DNA of 6,966 nt from Limisphaerales bacterium (lineage in GTDB: Bacteria > Verrucomicrobiota > Verrucomicrobiia > Limisphaerales > UBA8199): positions 1-6,966 of the forward strand of contig JANXQE010000698.1 of NCBI GenBank assembly GCA_025356925.1, in the 5' to 3' direction. Of this stretch, positions 6,410-6,966 are shown one piece after another. The notes beneath the pieces were generated by a model. That model saw only the letters and a list, made by a program, of their open reading frames with translations, did no database searches and was not told where the DNA came from. The position numbers were made by a program, and so were the translations under genes. Each line of letters begins with the position of its first letter. Position 1 is the stretch's first letter.

Positions 6410-6966
6410 AAATCCGGGCTTTGATTGTCGATGACGAGGCGCTGGCTCGGGCCCGTTTGCGGAATCTGCTCGCTGCGGCCGCCGACCTGGACGTCGTTGG
6501 CGAAGCCCGCAATGGTCCGGAGGCGATCTCTTGCATCCGTGAGCAAACGCCGGACCTGGTTTTTCTCGATGTGCAAATGCCCGAGGTTAGCGGGTTCGAT
6601 GTGCTGCGGTCATTGCCGACTGAGACTTGGCCGGCGGTGATCTTCGTCACCGCGCACAATCAGCATGCCATCGAGGCCTTTGAGGTTCAGGCGCTGGATT
6701 ACCTGCTCAAGCCATTCACCCAGGCCCGGCTGCAGGCCGCCGTCCGGCGCGCTCGCCACCACCTCGAGGCGCGGAATCTAGCGACGATCAATCAGCAACT
6801 GGCCGAATGGCTGAAGTCCGCCGACGCCGAGCCTGCGTACCTGAGCCGCATCGCGGTCAAAACCGGAGCTCAAACCTTGTTCGTTCGCGTGGAGGACGTG
6901 GACTACATTGAGTCGGTAGGCAATTACGCGGTGGTGCTGACTGGCACTGAAAACCACGTGCTGCGC
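6406..6966 (+). CDS. LytTR-family response regulator (cut by the right edge)
   Basis: From ATG 6406, which overlaps the kinase stop as ATGA, 187 codons run to the end of the window with no stop. A GGAG ribosome site at 6394-6397 lies 8 bases upstream. Residues 1-120 are a complete receiver domain: the acidic pair Asp9/Asp10, phospho-acceptor Asp55 in LVFLDVQMPE, Thr82 in FVTAH, and Lys102 in YLLKPF. A linker follows, and from about 148 a LytTR DNA-binding domain begins (SRIAVKTGAQTLFVRVEDVD, then YIESVGNYAVVL). LytTR domains are about 100 residues, so roughly 60 residues are missing. The cognate kinase is the split LytS-type protein just upstream. On phosphorylation it would be expected to bind DNA and control transcription, often of cell-surface or extracellular functions; the target here is unknown. 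Confidence 0.95.
   Translation, partial: MKIRALIVDDEALARARLRNLLAAAADLDVVGEARNGPEAISCIREQTPDLVFLDVQMPEVSGFDVLRSLPTETWPAVIFVTAHNQHAIEAFEVQALDYLLKPFTQARLQAAVRRARHHLEARNLATINQQLAEWLKSADAEPAYLSRIAVKTGAQTLFVRVEDVDYIESVGNYAVVLTGTENHVLR

Overview
The window is GC-rich, gene-dense bacterial DNA. The gene content suggests a member of the Verrucomicrobiota, perhaps a Pedosphaera-like soil or metagenome lineage. The evidence is a secreted PQQ-type beta-propeller protein with a WPEFRG motif, a large secreted CotH-family protein carrying a lamin-tail domain and chitobiase-type C-terminal repeats, and sparse Shine-Dalgarno sequences. This assignment rests on family knowledge and is not proven by the sequence. 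No rRNA, tRNA, CRISPR array or insertion sequence was seen.

Layout. (1) 1-364, minus: the N-terminal 121 residues of a secreted protein of unknown function that runs off the left edge. (2) 454-1776, minus: a secreted PQQ-like beta-propeller protein, 440 residues from the preferred start. (3) 1777-2020: the intergenic region between two divergent genes, with a possible minus-strand promoter and an inverted repeat abutting the next start codon. (4) 2021-4369, plus: a secreted CotH kinase-family protein with an N-terminal lamin-tail domain. (5) 4370-5189: about 820 bases with no convincing gene. Positions 4636-4802 can fold into a compact multi-hairpin RNA ending in a very good intrinsic terminator, so this is a candidate non-coding RNA or leader element. 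(6) 5190-6409, plus: a LytS/YehU-type sensor histidine kinase split into two reading frames between its H-box and its ATPase domain. (7) 6406-6966, plus: a LytTR-family response regulator cut by the right edge.

The kinase halves and the regulator are joined by two ATGA stop/start overlaps and form one translationally coupled two-component operon. The membrane half carries four predicted transmembrane helices and the phospho-accepting histidine, the second half carries the ATP-binding domain, and the regulator carries the receiver and the start of a LytTR DNA-binding domain. The kinase is either interrupted (mutation or sequence error) or a true split kinase. The split and the candidate structured RNA upstream are the two most interesting points in the window.
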